Assembly: GCA_964057225.1 (NCBI GenBank)
Contig: OZ059900.1
Location: 16,941,638 to 17,005,637 of the forward strand
DNA from: Auanema rhodensis
Lineage: Eukaryota > Nematoda > Chromadorea > Rhabditida > Rhabditidae
Length of the DNA: 64,000 nt
Reading direction: 5' to 3'
How positions within the stretch are numbered: position 1 is the stretch's first letter; each line of letters begins with the position of its first letter. The translations under genes were made by a program, and so were the position numbers. Below the pieces are notes generated by a model. That model was given only the letters and a program-made list of their open reading frames with translations. It did no database searches and was not told where the DNA came from. Shown piece after piece: positions 38,877-52,898 of this stretch.

Positions 38877-41800
38877 AAATTAAGGAAATTAGCATATTCT
38901 GAGGGCACGCCCTTTATGGCTAATATTGATTAAATCGATTTTTGTTCATATGAGTCGTCAAATGCAACGAATTTCAGCGTGTTACATACTAAAATGAAGC
39001 ATTTTACATGCTGAACACTAGAAAAATACAAAAACACAGTATTTCCCATGAGAAATATTTTATTATGCTGGAAAACCAGTTTTTGGAAATTTCGCTGTAA
39101 ACAAGGTTTTGACTTACGATTTCATGTGTTCAAACTCATGCAATGTCAATGAAACCTAGCTCAAAATTGTTCGTACAACGTCTAGTTCCACTTTCACGAC
39201 TAAAAAACAGGGGTTAGAAAATTAAGGAAATTAGCATATTCTGAGGGCACGCCCCTTATGGCTAATATTGATTAAATCGATTTTTGTTCATATGAGTCGT
39301 CAAATGCAACGAATTTCAGCGTGTTACATACTAAAATGAAGCATTTTACATGCTGAACACTAGAAAAATACAAAAACACAGTATTTCCCATGAGAAATAT
39401 TTTATTATGCTGGAAAACCAGTTTTTGGAAATTTCGCTGTAAACAAGGTTTTGACTTACGATTTCATGTGTTCAAACTCATGCAATGTCAATGAAACCCA
39501 GCTCAAAATTGTTCGTACAACGTCTAGTTCCACTTTCACGACAAAAAAACAGGGGTTAGAAAATTAAGGAAATTAGCATATTCTGAGGGCACGCCCCTTA
39601 TGGCTAATATTGATTAAATCGATTTTTGTTCATATGAGTCGTCAAATGCAACGAATTTCAGCGTGTTACATACTAAAATGAAGCATTTTACATGCTGAAC
39701 ACTAGAAAAATACAAAAACACAGTATTTCCCATGAGAAATATTTTATTATGCTGGAAAACCAGTTTTTGGAAATTTCGCTGTAAACAAGGTTTTGACTTA
39801 CGATTTCATGTGTTCAAACTCATGCAATGTCAATGAAACCTAGCTCAAAATTGTTCCTACAACGTCTAGTTCCACTTTCACGACAAAAAAACAGGGGTTA
39901 GAAAATTAAGGAAATTAGCATATTCTGAGGGCACGCCCTTTATGGCTAATATTGATTAAATCGGTTTTTGTTCATATGAGTCGTCAAATGCAACGAATTT
40001 CAGCGTGTTACATACTAAAATGAAGCATTTCACATGCTGAACACTAGAAAAATACAAAAACACAGTATTTCCCATGAGAAATATTTTATTATGCTGGAAA
40101 ACCAGTTTTTGGAAATTTCGCTGTAAACAAGGTTTTGACTTACGATTTCATGTGTTCAAACTCATGCAATGTCAATGAAACCTAGCTCAAAATTGTTCGT
40201 ACAACGTCTAGTTCCACTTTCACGACAAAAAAACAGGGGTTAGAAAATTAAGGAAATTAGCATATTCTGAGGGCACGCCCCTTATGGCTAATATTGATTA
40301 AATCGATTTTTGTTCATATGAGTCGTCAAATGCAACGAATTTCAGCGTGTTACATACTAAAATGAAGCATTTTACATGCTGAACACTAGAAAAATACAAA
40401 AACACAGTATTTCCCATGAGAAATATTTTATTATGCTGGAAAACCAGTTTTTGGAAATTTCGCTGTAAACAAGGTTTTGACTTACGATTTCATGTGTTCA
40501 AACTCATGCAATGTCAATGAAACCTAGCTCAAAATTGTTCGTACAACGTCTAGTTCCACTTTCACGACTAAAAAACAGGGGTTAAAAAATTAAGGAAATT
40601 AGCATATTCTGAGGGCACGCCCCTTATGGCTAATATTGATTAAATCGATTTTTGTTCATATGAGTCGTCAAATGCAACGAATTTCAGCGTGTTACATACT
40701 AAAATGAAGCATTTTACATGCTGAACACTAGAAAAATACAAAAACACAGTATTTCCCATGAGAAATATTTTATTATGCTGGAAAACCAGTTTTTGGAAAT
40801 TTCGCTGTAAACAAGGTTTTGACTTACGATTTCATGTGTTCAAACTCATGCAATGTCAATGAAACCCAGCTCAAAATTGTTCGTACAACGTCTAGTTCCA
40901 CTTTCACGACAAAAAAACAGGGGTTAGAAAATTAAGGAAATTAGCATATTCTGAGGGCACGCCCCTTATGGCTAATATTGATTAAATCGATTTTTGTTCA
41001 TATGAGTCGTCAAATGCAACGAATTTCAGCGTGTTACATACTAAAATGAAGCATTTTACATGCTGAACACTAGAAAAATACAAAAACACAGTATTTCCCA
41101 TGAGAAATATTTTATTATGCTGGAAAACCAGTTTTTGGAAATTTCGCTGTAAACAAGGTTTTGACTTACGATTTCATGTGTTCAAACTCATGCAATGTCA
41201 ATGAAACCTAGCTCAAAATTGTTCGTACAACGTCTAGTTCCACTTTCACGACAAAAAAACAGGGGTTAGAAAATTAAGGAAATTAGCATATTCTGAGGGC
41301 ACGCCCCTTATGGCTAATATTGATTAAATCGATTTTTGTTCATATGAGTCGTCAAATGCAACGAATTTCAGCGTGTTACATACTAAAATGAAGCATTTTA
41401 CATGCTGAACACTAGAAAAATACAAAAACACAGTATTTCCCATGAGAAATATTTTATTATGCTGGAAAACCAGTTTTTGGAAATTTCGCTGTAAACAAGG
41501 TTTTGACTTACGATTTCATGTGTTCAAACTCATGCAATGTCAATGAAACCCAGCTCAAAATTGTTCGTACAACGTCTAGTTCCACTTTCACGACAAAAAA
41601 ACAGGGGTTAGAAAATTAAGGAAATTAGCATATTCTGAGGGCACGCCCCTTATGGCTAATATTGATTAAATCGATTTTTGTTCATATGAGTCGTCAAATG
41701 CAACGAATTTCAGCGTGTTACATACTAAAATGAAGCATTTTACATGCTGAACACTAGAAAAATACAAAAACACAGTATTTCCCATGAGAAATATTTTATT

Positions 41801-42296
41801 ATGCTGGAAAACCAGTTTTTGGAAATTTCGCTGTAAACAAGGTTTTGACTTACGATTTCATGTGTTCAAACTCATGCAATGTCAATGAAACCTAGCTCAA
41901 AATTGTTCGTACAACGTCTAGTTCCACTTTCACGACAAAAAAACAGGGGTTAGAAAATTAAGGAAATTAGCATATTCTGAGGGCACGCCCCTTATGGCTA
42001 ATATTGATTAAATCGATTTTTGTTCATATGAGTCGTCAAATGCAACGAATTTCAGCGTGTTACATACTAAAATGAAGCATTTTACATGCTGAACACTAGA
42101 AAAATACAAAAACACAGTATTTCCCATGAGAAATATTTTATTATGCTGGAAAACCAGTTTTTGGAAATTTCGCTGTAAACAAGGTTTTGACTTACGATTT
42201 CATGTGTTCAAACTCATGCAATGTCAATGAAACCTAGCTCAAAATTGTTAATACAATGTCTAGTTCCACTTTCACGACAAAAAAACAGGGGTTAGA
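38877..42296 (+). repeat. 10-monomer HOR of domain III, unit 1 (M114-M123, 3,420 bp)
   Basis: Markers in order are GCCCTTTATGG with GACTAAAAAAC (M114), AAACCCAGC (M115), TTGTTCCTAC (M116), TCGGTTTTTG (M117), GACTAAAAAAC with GGGGTTAAAAAAT (M118), alternating AAACCCAGC and plain monomers (M119-M122), and TTGTTAATACAATG (M123). The rare TCGGTTTTTG and GGGGTTAAAAAAT changes recur exactly 3,420 bp downstream. Confidence 0.93.
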
Positions 42297-45200
42297 AAAT
42301 TAAGGAAATTAGCATATTCTGAGGGCACGCCCTTTATGGCTAATATTGATTAAATCGATTTTTGTTCATATGAGTCGTCAAATGCAACGAATTTCAGCGT
42401 GTTACATACTAAAATGAAGCATTTTACATGCTGAACACTAGAAAAATACAAAAACACAGTATTTCCCATGAGAAATATTTTATTATGCTGGAAAACCAGT
42501 TTTTGGAAATTTCGCTGTAAACAAGGTTTTGACTTACGATTTCATGTGTTCAAACTCATGCAATGTCAATGAAACCTAGCTCAAAATTGTTCGTACAACG
42601 TCTAGTTCCACTTTCACGACTAAAAAACAGGGGTTAGAAAATTAAGGAAATTAGCATATTCTGAGGGCACGCCCCTTATGGCTAATATTGATTAAATCGA
42701 TTTTTGTTCATATGAGTCGTCAAATGCAACGAATTTCAGCGTGTTACATACTAAAATGAAGCATTTTACATGCTGAACACTAGAAAAATACAAAAACACA
42801 GTATTTCCCATGAGAAATATTTTATTATGCTGGAAAACCAGTTTTTGGAAATTTCGCTGTAAACAAGGTTTTGACTTACGATTTCATGTGTTCAAACTCA
42901 TGCAATGTCAATGAAACCCAGCTCAAAATTGTTCGTACAACGTCTAGTTCCACTTTCACGACAAAAAAACAGGGGTTAGAAAATTAAGGAAATTAGCATA
43001 TTCTGAGGGCACGCCCCTTATGGCTAATATTGATTAAATCGATTTTTGTTCATATGAGTCGTCAAATGCAACGAATTTCAGCGTGTTACATACTAAAATG
43101 AAGCATTTTACATGCTGAACACTAGAAAAATACAAAAACACAGTATTTCCCATGAGAAATATTTTATTATGCTGGAAAACCAGTTTTTGGAAATTTCGCT
43201 GTAAACAAGGTTTTGACTTACGATTTCATGTGTTCAAACTCATGCAATGTCAATGAAACCTAGCTCAAAATTGTTCCTACAACGTCTAGTTCCACTTTCA
43301 CGACAAAAAAACAGGGGTTAGAAAATTAAGGAAATTAGCATATTCTGAGGGCACGCCCTTTATGGCTAATATTGATTAAATCGGTTTTTGTTCATATGAG
43401 TCGTCAAATGCAACGAATTTCAGCGTGTTACATACTAAAATGAAGCATTTCACATGCTGAACACTAGAAAAATACAAAAACACAGTATTTCCCATGAGAA
43501 ATATTTTATTATGCTGGAAAACCAGTTTTTGGAAATTTCGCTGTAAACAAGGTTTTGACTTACGATTTCATGTGTTCAAACTCATGCAATGTCAATGAAA
43601 CCTAGCTCAAAATTGTTCGTACAACGTCTAGTTCCACTTTCACGACAAAAAAACAGGGGTTAGAAAATTAAGGAAATTAGCATATTCTGAGGGCACGCCC
43701 CTTATGGCTAATATTGATTAAATCGATTTTTGTTCATATGAGTCGTCAAATGCAACGAATTTCAGCGTGTTACATACTAAAATGAAGCATTTTACATGCT
43801 GAACACTAGAAAAATACAAAAACACAGTATTTCCCATGAGAAATATTTTATTATGCTGGAAAACCAGTTTTTGGAAATTTCGCTGTAAACAAGGTTTTGA
43901 CTTACGATTTCATGTGTTCAAACTCATGCAATGTCAATGAAACCTAGCTCAAAATTGTTCGTACAACGTCTAGTTCCACTTTCACGACTAAAAAACAGGG
44001 GTTAAAAAATTAAGGAAATTAGCATATTCTGAGGGCACGCCCCTTATGGCTAATATTGATTAAATCGATTTTTGTTCATATGAGTCGTCAAATGCAACGA
44101 ATTTCAGCGTGTTACATACTAAAATGAAGCATTTTACATGCTGAACACTAGAAAAATACAAAAACACAGTATTTCCCATGAGAAATATTTTATTATGCTG
44201 GAAAACCAGTTTTTGGAAATTTCGCTGTAAACAAGGTTTTGACTTACGATTTCATGTGTTCAAACTCATGCAATGTCAATGAAACCCAGCTCAAAATTGT
44301 TCGTACAACGTCTAGTTCCACTTTCACGACAAAAAAACAGGGGTTAGAAAATTAAGGAAATTAGCATATTCTGAGGGCACGCCCCTTATGGCTAATATTG
44401 ATTAAATCGATTTTTGTTCATATGAGTCGTCAAATGCAACGAATTTCAGCGTGTTACATACTAAAATGAAGCATTTTACATGCTGAACACTAGAAAAATA
44501 CAAAAACACAGTATTTCCCATGAGAAATATTTTATTATGCTGGAAAACCAGTTTTTGGAAATTTCGCTGTAAACAAGGTTTTGACTTACGATTTCATGTG
44601 TTCAAACTCATGCAATGTCAATGAAACCTAGCTCAAAATTGTTCGTACAACGTCTAGTTCCACTTTCACGACAAAAAAACAGGGGTTAGAAAATTAAGGA
44701 AATTAGCATATTCTGAGGGCACGCCCCTTATGGCTAATATTGATTAAATCGATTTTTGTTCATATGAGTCGTCAAATGCAACGAATTTCAGCGTGTTACA
44801 TACTAAAATGAAGCATTTTACATGCTGAACACTAGAAAAATACAAAAACACAGTATTTCCCATGAGAAATATTTTATTATGCTGGAAAACCAGTTTTTGG
44901 AAATTTCGCTGTAAACAAGGTTTTGACTTACGATTTCATGTGTTCAAACTCATGCAATGTCAATGAAACCCAGCTCAAAATTGTTCGTACAACGTCTAGT
45001 TCCACTTTCACGACAAAAAAACAGGGGTTAGAAAATTAAGGAAATTAGCATATTCTGAGGGCACGCCCCTTATGGCTAATATTGATTAAATCGATTTTTG
45101 TTCATATGAGTCGTCAAATGCAACGAATTTCAGCGTGTTACATACTAAAATGAAGCATTTTACATGCTGAACACTAGAAAAATACAAAAACACAGTATTT

Positions 45201-45374
45201 CCCATGAGAAATATTTTATTATGCTGGAAAACCAGTTTTTGGAAATTTCGCTGTAAACAAGGTTTTGACTTACGATTTCATGTGTTCAAACTCATGCAAT
45301 GTCAATGAAACCTAGCTCAAAATTGTTCGTACAACGTCTAGTTCCACTTTCACGACAAAAAAACAGGGGTTAGA
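42297..45374 (+). repeat. 10-monomer HOR of domain III, unit 2 (M124-M132, nine monomers)
   Basis: All markers of unit 1 from M114 to M122 recur here in the same order and at the same positions within monomers, including TCGGTTTTTG at 43,381 and GGGGTTAAAAAAT near 44,000. The tenth position is not the TTGTTAATACAATG monomer but an AAACCCAGC one, which begins the next domain. The breakpoint is at or near 45,375. Confidence 0.92.
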
Positions 45375-48300
45375 AAATTAAGGAAATTAGCATATTCTGA
45401 GGGCACGCCCCTTATGGCTAATATTGATTAAATCGATTTTTGTTCATATGAGTCGTCAAATGCAACGAATTTCAGCGTGTTACATACTAAAATGAAGCAT
45501 TTTACATGCTGAACACTAGAAAAATACAAAAACACAGTATTTCCCATGAGAAATATTTTATTATGCTGGAAAACCAGTTTTTGGAAATTTCGCTGTAAAC
45601 AAGGTTTTGACTTACGATTTCATGTGTTCAAACTCATGCAATGTCAATGAAACCCAGCTCAAAATTGTTCGTACAACGTCTAGTTCCACTTTCACGACAA
45701 AAAAACAGGGGTTAGAAAATTAAGGAAATTAGCATATTCTGAGGGCACGCCCCTTATGGCTAATATTGATTAAATCGATTTTTGTTCATATGAGTCGTCA
45801 AATGCAACGAATTTCAGCGTGTTACATACTAAAATGAAGCATTTTACATGCTGAACACTAGAAAAATACAAAAACACAGTATTTCCCATGAGAAATATTT
45901 TATTATGCTGGAAAACCAGTTTTTGGAAATTTCGCTGTAAACAAGGTTTTGACTTACGATTTCATGTGTTCAAACTCATGCAATGTCAATGAAACCTAGC
46001 TCAAAATTGTTCGTACAACGTCTAGTTCCACTTTCACGACAAAAAAACAGGGGTTAGAAAATTAAGGAAATTAGCATATTCTGAGGGCACGCCCCTTATG
46101 GCTAATATTGATTAAATCGATTTTTGTTCATATGAGTCGTCAAATGCAACGAATTTCAGCGTGTTACATACTAAAATGAAGCATTTTACATGCTGAACAC
46201 TAGAAAAATACAAAAACACAGTATTTCCCATGAGAAATATTTTATTATGCTGGAAAACCAGTTTTTGGAAATTTCGCTGTAAACAAGGTTTTGACTTACG
46301 ATTTCATGTGTTCAAACTCATGCAATGTCAATGAAACCTAGCTCAAAATTGTTCGTACAACGTCTAGTTCCACTTTCACGACAAAAAAACAGGGGTTAGA
46401 AAATTAAGGAAATTAGCATATTCTGAGGGCACGCCCCTTATGGCTAATATTGATTAAATCGATTTTTGTTCATATGAGTCGTCAAATGCAACGAATTTCA
46501 GCGTGTTACATACTAAAATGAAGCATTTTACATGCTGAACACTAGAAAAATACAAAAACACAGTATTTCCCATGAGAAATATTTTATTATGCTGGAAAAC
46601 CAGTTTTTGGAAATTTCGCTGTAAACAAGGTTTTGACTTACGATTTCATGTGTTCAAACTCATGCAATGTCAATGAAACCTAGCTCAAAATTGTTCCTAC
46701 AACGTCTAGTTCCACTTTCACGACAAAAAAACAGGGGTTAGAAAATTAAGGAAATTAGCATATTCTGAGGGCACGCCCCTTATGGCTAATATTGATTAAA
46801 TCGATTTTTGTTCATATGAGTCGTCAAATGCAACGAATTTCAGCGTGTTACATACTAAAATGAAGCATTTTACATGCTGAACACTAGAAAAATACAAAAA
46901 CACAGTATTTCCCATGAGAAATATTTTATTATGCTGGAAAACCAGTTTTTGGAAATTTCGCTGTAAACAAGGTTTTGACTTACGATTTCATGTGTTCAAA
47001 CTCATGCAATGTCAATGAAACCCAGCTCAAAATTGTTCGTACAACGTCTAGTTCCACTTTCACGACAAAAAAACAGGGGTTAGAAAATTAAGGAAATTAG
47101 CATATTCTGAGGGCACGCCCCTTATGGCTAATATTGATTAAATCGATTTTTGTTCATATGAGTCGTCAAATGCAACGAATTTCAGCGTGTTACATACTAA
47201 AATGAAGCATTTTACATGCTGAACACTAGAAAAATACAAAAACACAGTATTTCCCATGAGAAATATTTTATTATGCTGGAAAACCAGTTTTTGGAAATTT
47301 CGCTGTAAACAAGGTTTTGACTTACGATTTCATGTGTTCAAACTCATGCAATGTCAATGAAACCTAGCTCAAAATTGTTCGTACAACGTCTAGTTCCACT
47401 TTCACGACAAAAAAACAGGGGTTAGAAAATTAAGGAAATTAGCATATTCTGAGGGCACGCCCCTTATGGCTAATATTGATTAAATCGATTTTTGTTCATA
47501 TGAGTCGTCAAATGCAACGAATTTCAGCGTGTTACATACTAAAATGAAGCATTTTACATGCTGAACACTAGAAAAATACAAAAACACAGTATTTCCCATG
47601 AGAAATATTTTATTATGCTGGAAAACCAGTTTTTGGAAATTTCGCTGTAAACAAGGTTTTGACTTACGATTTCATGTGTTCAAACTCATGCAATGTCAAT
47701 GAAACCTAGCTCAAAATTGTTCGTACAACGTCTAGTTCCACTTTCACGACAAAAAAACAGGGGTTAGAAAATTAAGGAAATTAGCATATTCTGAGGGCAC
47801 GCCCCTTATGGCTAATATTGATTAAATCGATTTTTGTTCATATGAGTCGTCAAATGCAACGAATTTCAGCGTGTTACATACTAAAATGAAGCATTTTACA
47901 TGCTGAACACTAGAAAAATACAAAAACACAGTATTTCCCATGAGAAATATTTTATTATGCTGGAAAACCAGTTTTTGAAAATTTCGCTGTAAACAAGGTT
48001 TTGACTTACGATTTCATGTGTTCAAACTCATGCAATGTCAATGAAACCTAGCTCAAAATTGTTCGTACAACGTCTAGTTCCACTTTCACGACAAAAAAAC
48101 AGGGGTTAGAAAATTAAGGAAATTAGCATATTCTGAGGGCACGCCCCTTATGGCTAATATTGATTAAATCGATTTTTGTTCATATGAGTCGTCAAATGCA
48201 ACGAATTTCAGCGTGTTACATACTAAAATGAAGCATTTTACATGCTGAACACTAGAAAAATACAAAAACACAGTATTTCCCATGAGAAATATTTTATTAT

Positions 48301-51300
48301 GCTGGAAAACCAGTTTTTGGAAATTTCGCTGTAAACAAGGTTTTGACTTACGATTTCATGTGTTCAAACTCATGCAATGTCAATGAAACCCAGCTCAAAA
48401 TTGTTCGTACAACGTCTAGTTCCACTTTCACGACAAAAAAACAGGGGTTAGAAAATTAAGGAAATTAGCATATTCTGAGGGCACGCCCCTTATGGCTAAT
48501 ATTGATTAAATCGATTTTTGTTCATATGAGTCGTCAAATGCAACGAATTTCAGCGTGTTACATACTAAAATGAAGCATTTTACATGCTGAACACTAGAAA
48601 AATACAAAAACACAGTATTTCCCATGAGAAATATTTTATTATGCTGGAAAACCAGTTTTTGGAAATTTCGCTGTAAACAAGGTTTTGACTTACGATTTCA
48701 TGTGTTCAAACTCATGCAATGTCAATGAAACCCAGCTCAAAATTGTTCGTACAACGTCTAGTTCCACTTTCACGACAAAAAAACAGGGGTTAGAAAATTA
48801 AGGAAATTAGCATATTCTGAGGGCACGCCCCTTATGGCTAATATTGATTAAATCGATTTTTGTTCATATGAGTCGTCAAATGCAACGAATTTCAGCGTGT
48901 TACATACTAAAATGAAGCATTTTACATGCTGAACACTAGAAAAATACAAAAACACAGTATTTCCCATGAGAAATTTTTTATTATGCTGGAAAACCAGTTT
49001 TTGGAAATTTCGCTGTAAACAAGGTTTTGACTTACGATTTCATGTGTTCAAACTCATGCAATGTCAATGAAACCTAGCTCAAAATTGTTCGTACAACGTC
49101 TAGTTCCACTTTCACGACAAAAAAACAGGGGTTAGAAAATTAAGGAAATTAGCATATTCTGAGGGCACGCCCCTTATGGCTAATATTGATTAAATCGATT
49201 TTTGTTCATATGAGTCGTCAAATGCAACGAATTTCAGCGTGTTACATACTAAAATGAAGCATTTTACATGCTGAACACTAGAAAAATACAAAAACACAGT
49301 ATTTCCCATGAGAAATATTTTATTATGCTGGAAAACCAGTTTTTGAAAATTTCGCTGTAAACAAGGTTTTGACTTACGATTTCATGTGTTCAAACTCATG
49401 CAATGTCAATGAAACCTAGCTCAAAATTGTTCCTACAACGTCTAGTTCCACTTTCACGACAAAAAAACAGGGGTTAGAAAATTAAGGAAATTAGCATATT
49501 CTGAGGGCACGCCCTTTATGGCTAATATTGATTAAATCGATTTTTGTTCATATGAGTCGTCAAATGCAACGAATTTCAGCGTGTTACATACTAAAATGAA
49601 GCATTTTACATGCTGAACGCTAGAAAAATACAAAAACACAGTATTTCCCATGAGAAATATTTTATTATGCTGGAAAACCAGTTTTTGAAAATTTCGCTGT
49701 AAACAAGGTTTTGACTTACGATTTCATGTGTTCAAACTCATGCAATGTCAATGAAACCTAGCTCAAAATTGTTCCTACAACGTCTAGTTCCACTTTCACG
49801 ACAAAAAAACAGGGGTTAGAAAATTAAGGAAATTAGCATATTCTGAGGGCACGCCCTTTATGGCTAATATTGATTAAATCGATTTTTGTTCATATGAGTC
49901 GTCAAATGCAACGAATTTCAGCGTGTTACATACTAAAATGAAGCATTTTACATGCTGAACACTAGAAAAATACAAAAACACAGTATTTCCCATGAGAAAT
50001 ATTTTATTATGCTGGAAAACCAGTTTTTGGAAATTTCGCTGTAAACAAGGTTTTGACTTACGATTTCATGTGTTCAAACTCATGCAATGTCAATGAAACC
50101 TAGCTCAAAATTGTTCCTACAACGTCTAGTTCCACTTTCACGACAAAAAAACAGGGGTTAGAAAATTAAGGAAATTAGCATATTCTGAGGGCACGCCCCT
50201 TATGGCTAATATTGATTAAATCGATTTTTGTTCATATGAGTCGTCAAATGCAACGAATTTCAGCGTGTTACATACTAAAATGAAGCATTTTACATGCTGA
50301 ACACTAGAAAAATACAAAAACACAGTATTTCCCATGAGAAATATTTTATTATGCTGGAAAACCAGTTTTTGGAAATTTCGCTGTAAACAAGGTTTTGACT
50401 TACGATTTCATGTGTTCAAACTCATGCAATGTCAATGAAACCTAGCTCAAAATTGTTCGTACAACGTCTAGTTCCACTTTCACGACAAAAAAACAGGGGT
50501 TAGAAAATTAAGGAAATTAGCATATTCTGAGGGCACGCCCTTTATGGCTAATATTGATTAAATCGATTTTTGTTCATATGAGTCGTCAAATGCAACGAAT
50601 TTCAGCGTGTTACATACTAAAATGAAGCATTTTACATGCTGAACACTAGAAAAATACAAAAACACAGTAATACCCATGAGAAATATTTTATTATGCTGGA
50701 AAACCAGTTTTTGGAAATTTCGCTGTAAACAAGGTTTTGACTTACGATTTCATGTGTTCAAACTCATGCAATGTCAATGAAACCTAGCTCAAAATTGTTC
50801 GTACAACGTCTAGTTCCACTTTCACGACAAAAAAACAGGGGTTAGAAAATTAAGGAAATTAGCATATTCTGAGGGCACGCCCCTTATGGCTAATATTGAT
50901 TAAATCGATTTTTGTTCATATGAGTCGTCAAATGCAACGAATTTCAGCGTGTTACATACTAAAATGAAGCATTTTACATGCTGAACACTAGAAAAATACA
51001 AAAACACAGTAATACCCATGAGAAATATTTTATTATGCTGGAAAACCAGTTTTTGGAAATTTCGCTGTAAACAAGGTTTTGACTTACGATTTCATGTGTT
51101 CAAACTCATGCAATGTCAATGAAACCTAGCTCAAAATTGTTCGTACAACGTCTAGTTCCACTTTCACGACAAAAAAACAGGGGTTAGAAAATTAAGGAAA
51201 TTAGCATATTCTGAGGGCACGCCCCTTATGGCTAATATTGATTAAATCGATTTTTGTTCATATGAGTCGTCAAATGCAACGAATTTCAGCGTGTTACATA

Positions 51301-52214
51301 CTAAAATGAAGCATTTTACATGCTGAACACTAGAAAAATACAAAAACACAGTATTTCCCATGAGAAATATTTTATTATGCTGGAAAACCAGTTTTTGAAA
51401 ATTTCGCTGTAAACAAGGTTTTGACTTACGATTTCATGTGTTCAAACTCATGCAATGTCAATGAAACCTAGCTCAAAATTGTTCCTACAACGTCTAGTTC
51501 CACTTTCACGACAAAAAAACAGGGGTTAGAAAATTAAGGAAATTAGCATATTCTGAGGGCACGCCCTTTATGGCTAATATTGATTAAATCGATTTTTGTT
51601 CATATGAGTCGTCAAATGCAACGAATTTCAGCGTGTTACATACTAAAATGAAGCATTTTACATGCTGAACGCTAGAAAAATACAAAAACACAGTATTTCC
51701 CATGAGAAATATTTTATTATGCTGGAAAACCAGTTTTTGAAAATTTCGCTGTAAACAAGGTTTTGACTTACGATTTCATGTGTTCAAACTCATGCAATGT
51801 CAATGAAACCTAGCTCAAAATTGTTCCTACAACGTCTAGTTCCACTTTCACGACAAAAAAACAGGGGTTAGAAAATTAAGGAAATTAGCATATTCTGAGG
51901 GCACGCCCTTTATGGCTAATATTGATTAAATCGATTTTTGTTCATATGAGTCGTCAAATGCAACGAATTTCAGCGTGTTACATACTAAAATGAAGCATTT
52001 TACATGCTGAACACTAGAAAAATACAAAAACACAGTATTTCCCATGATAAATATTTTATTATGCTGGAAAACCAGTTTTTGAAAATTTCGCTGTAAACAA
52101 GGTTTTGACTTACGATTTCATGTGTTCAAACTCATGCAATGTCAATGAAACCTAGCTCAAAATTGTTCCTACAACGTCTAGTTCCACTTTCACGACAAAA
52201 AAACAGGGGTTAGA
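45375..52214 (+). repeat. 20-monomer block, copy 1 (M133-M152, 6,840 bp)
   Basis: Markers include AAACCCAGC (M133, M137, M141, M142), TTGTTCCTAC (M136), TTTTTGAAAATTTCG (M140, M144, M145, M150-M152), GAGAAATTTTTTA (M143), GAACGCTAG (M145, M151), AGTAATACCC (M148, M149) and CATGATAAAT (M152). Each recurs 7,524 bp downstream. Inside it, M144-M146 and M150-M152 are related, six monomers apart. Confidence 0.92.
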
Positions 52215-52898
52215 AAATTAAGGAAATTAGCATATTCTGAGGGCACGCCCCTTATGGCTAATATTGATTAAATCGATTTTTGTTCATATGAGTCGTCAAA
52301 TGCAACGAATTTCAGCGTGTTACATACTAAAATGAAGCATTTTACATGCTGAACACTAGAAAAATACAAAAACACAGTATTTCCCATGAGAAATATTTTA
52401 TTATGCTGGAAAACCAGTTTTTGGAAATTTCGCTGTAAACAAGGTTTTGACTTACGATTTCATGTGTTCAAACTCATGCAATGTCAATGAAACCTAGCTC
52501 AAAATTGTTCGTACAACGTCTAGTTCCACTTTCACGACAAAAAAACAGGGGTTAGAAAATTAAGGAAATTAGCATATTCTGAGGGCACGCCCCTTATGGC
52601 TAATATTGATTAAATCGATTTTTGTTCATATGAGTCGTCAAATGCAACGAATTTCAGCGTGTTACATACTAAAATGAAGCATTTTACATGCTGAACACTA
52701 GAAAAATACAAAAACACAGTATTTCCCATGAGAAATATTTTATTATGCTGGAAAACCAGTTTTTGGAAATTTCGCTGTAAACAAGGTTTTGACTTACGAT
52801 TTCATGTGTTCAAACTCATGCAATGTCAATGAAACCCAGCTCAAAATTGTTCGTACAACGTCTAGTTCCACTTTCACGACAAAAAAACAGGGGTTAGA
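52215..52898 (+). repeat. Two-monomer spacer between the 20-monomer blocks (M153-M154)
   Basis: M153 is plain and M154 has AAACCCAGC. They complete a 22-monomer, 7,524 bp period. After the second block the equivalent monomers (M175-M176) carry different markers, so the copied segment ends at the block border. Confidence 0.8.
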
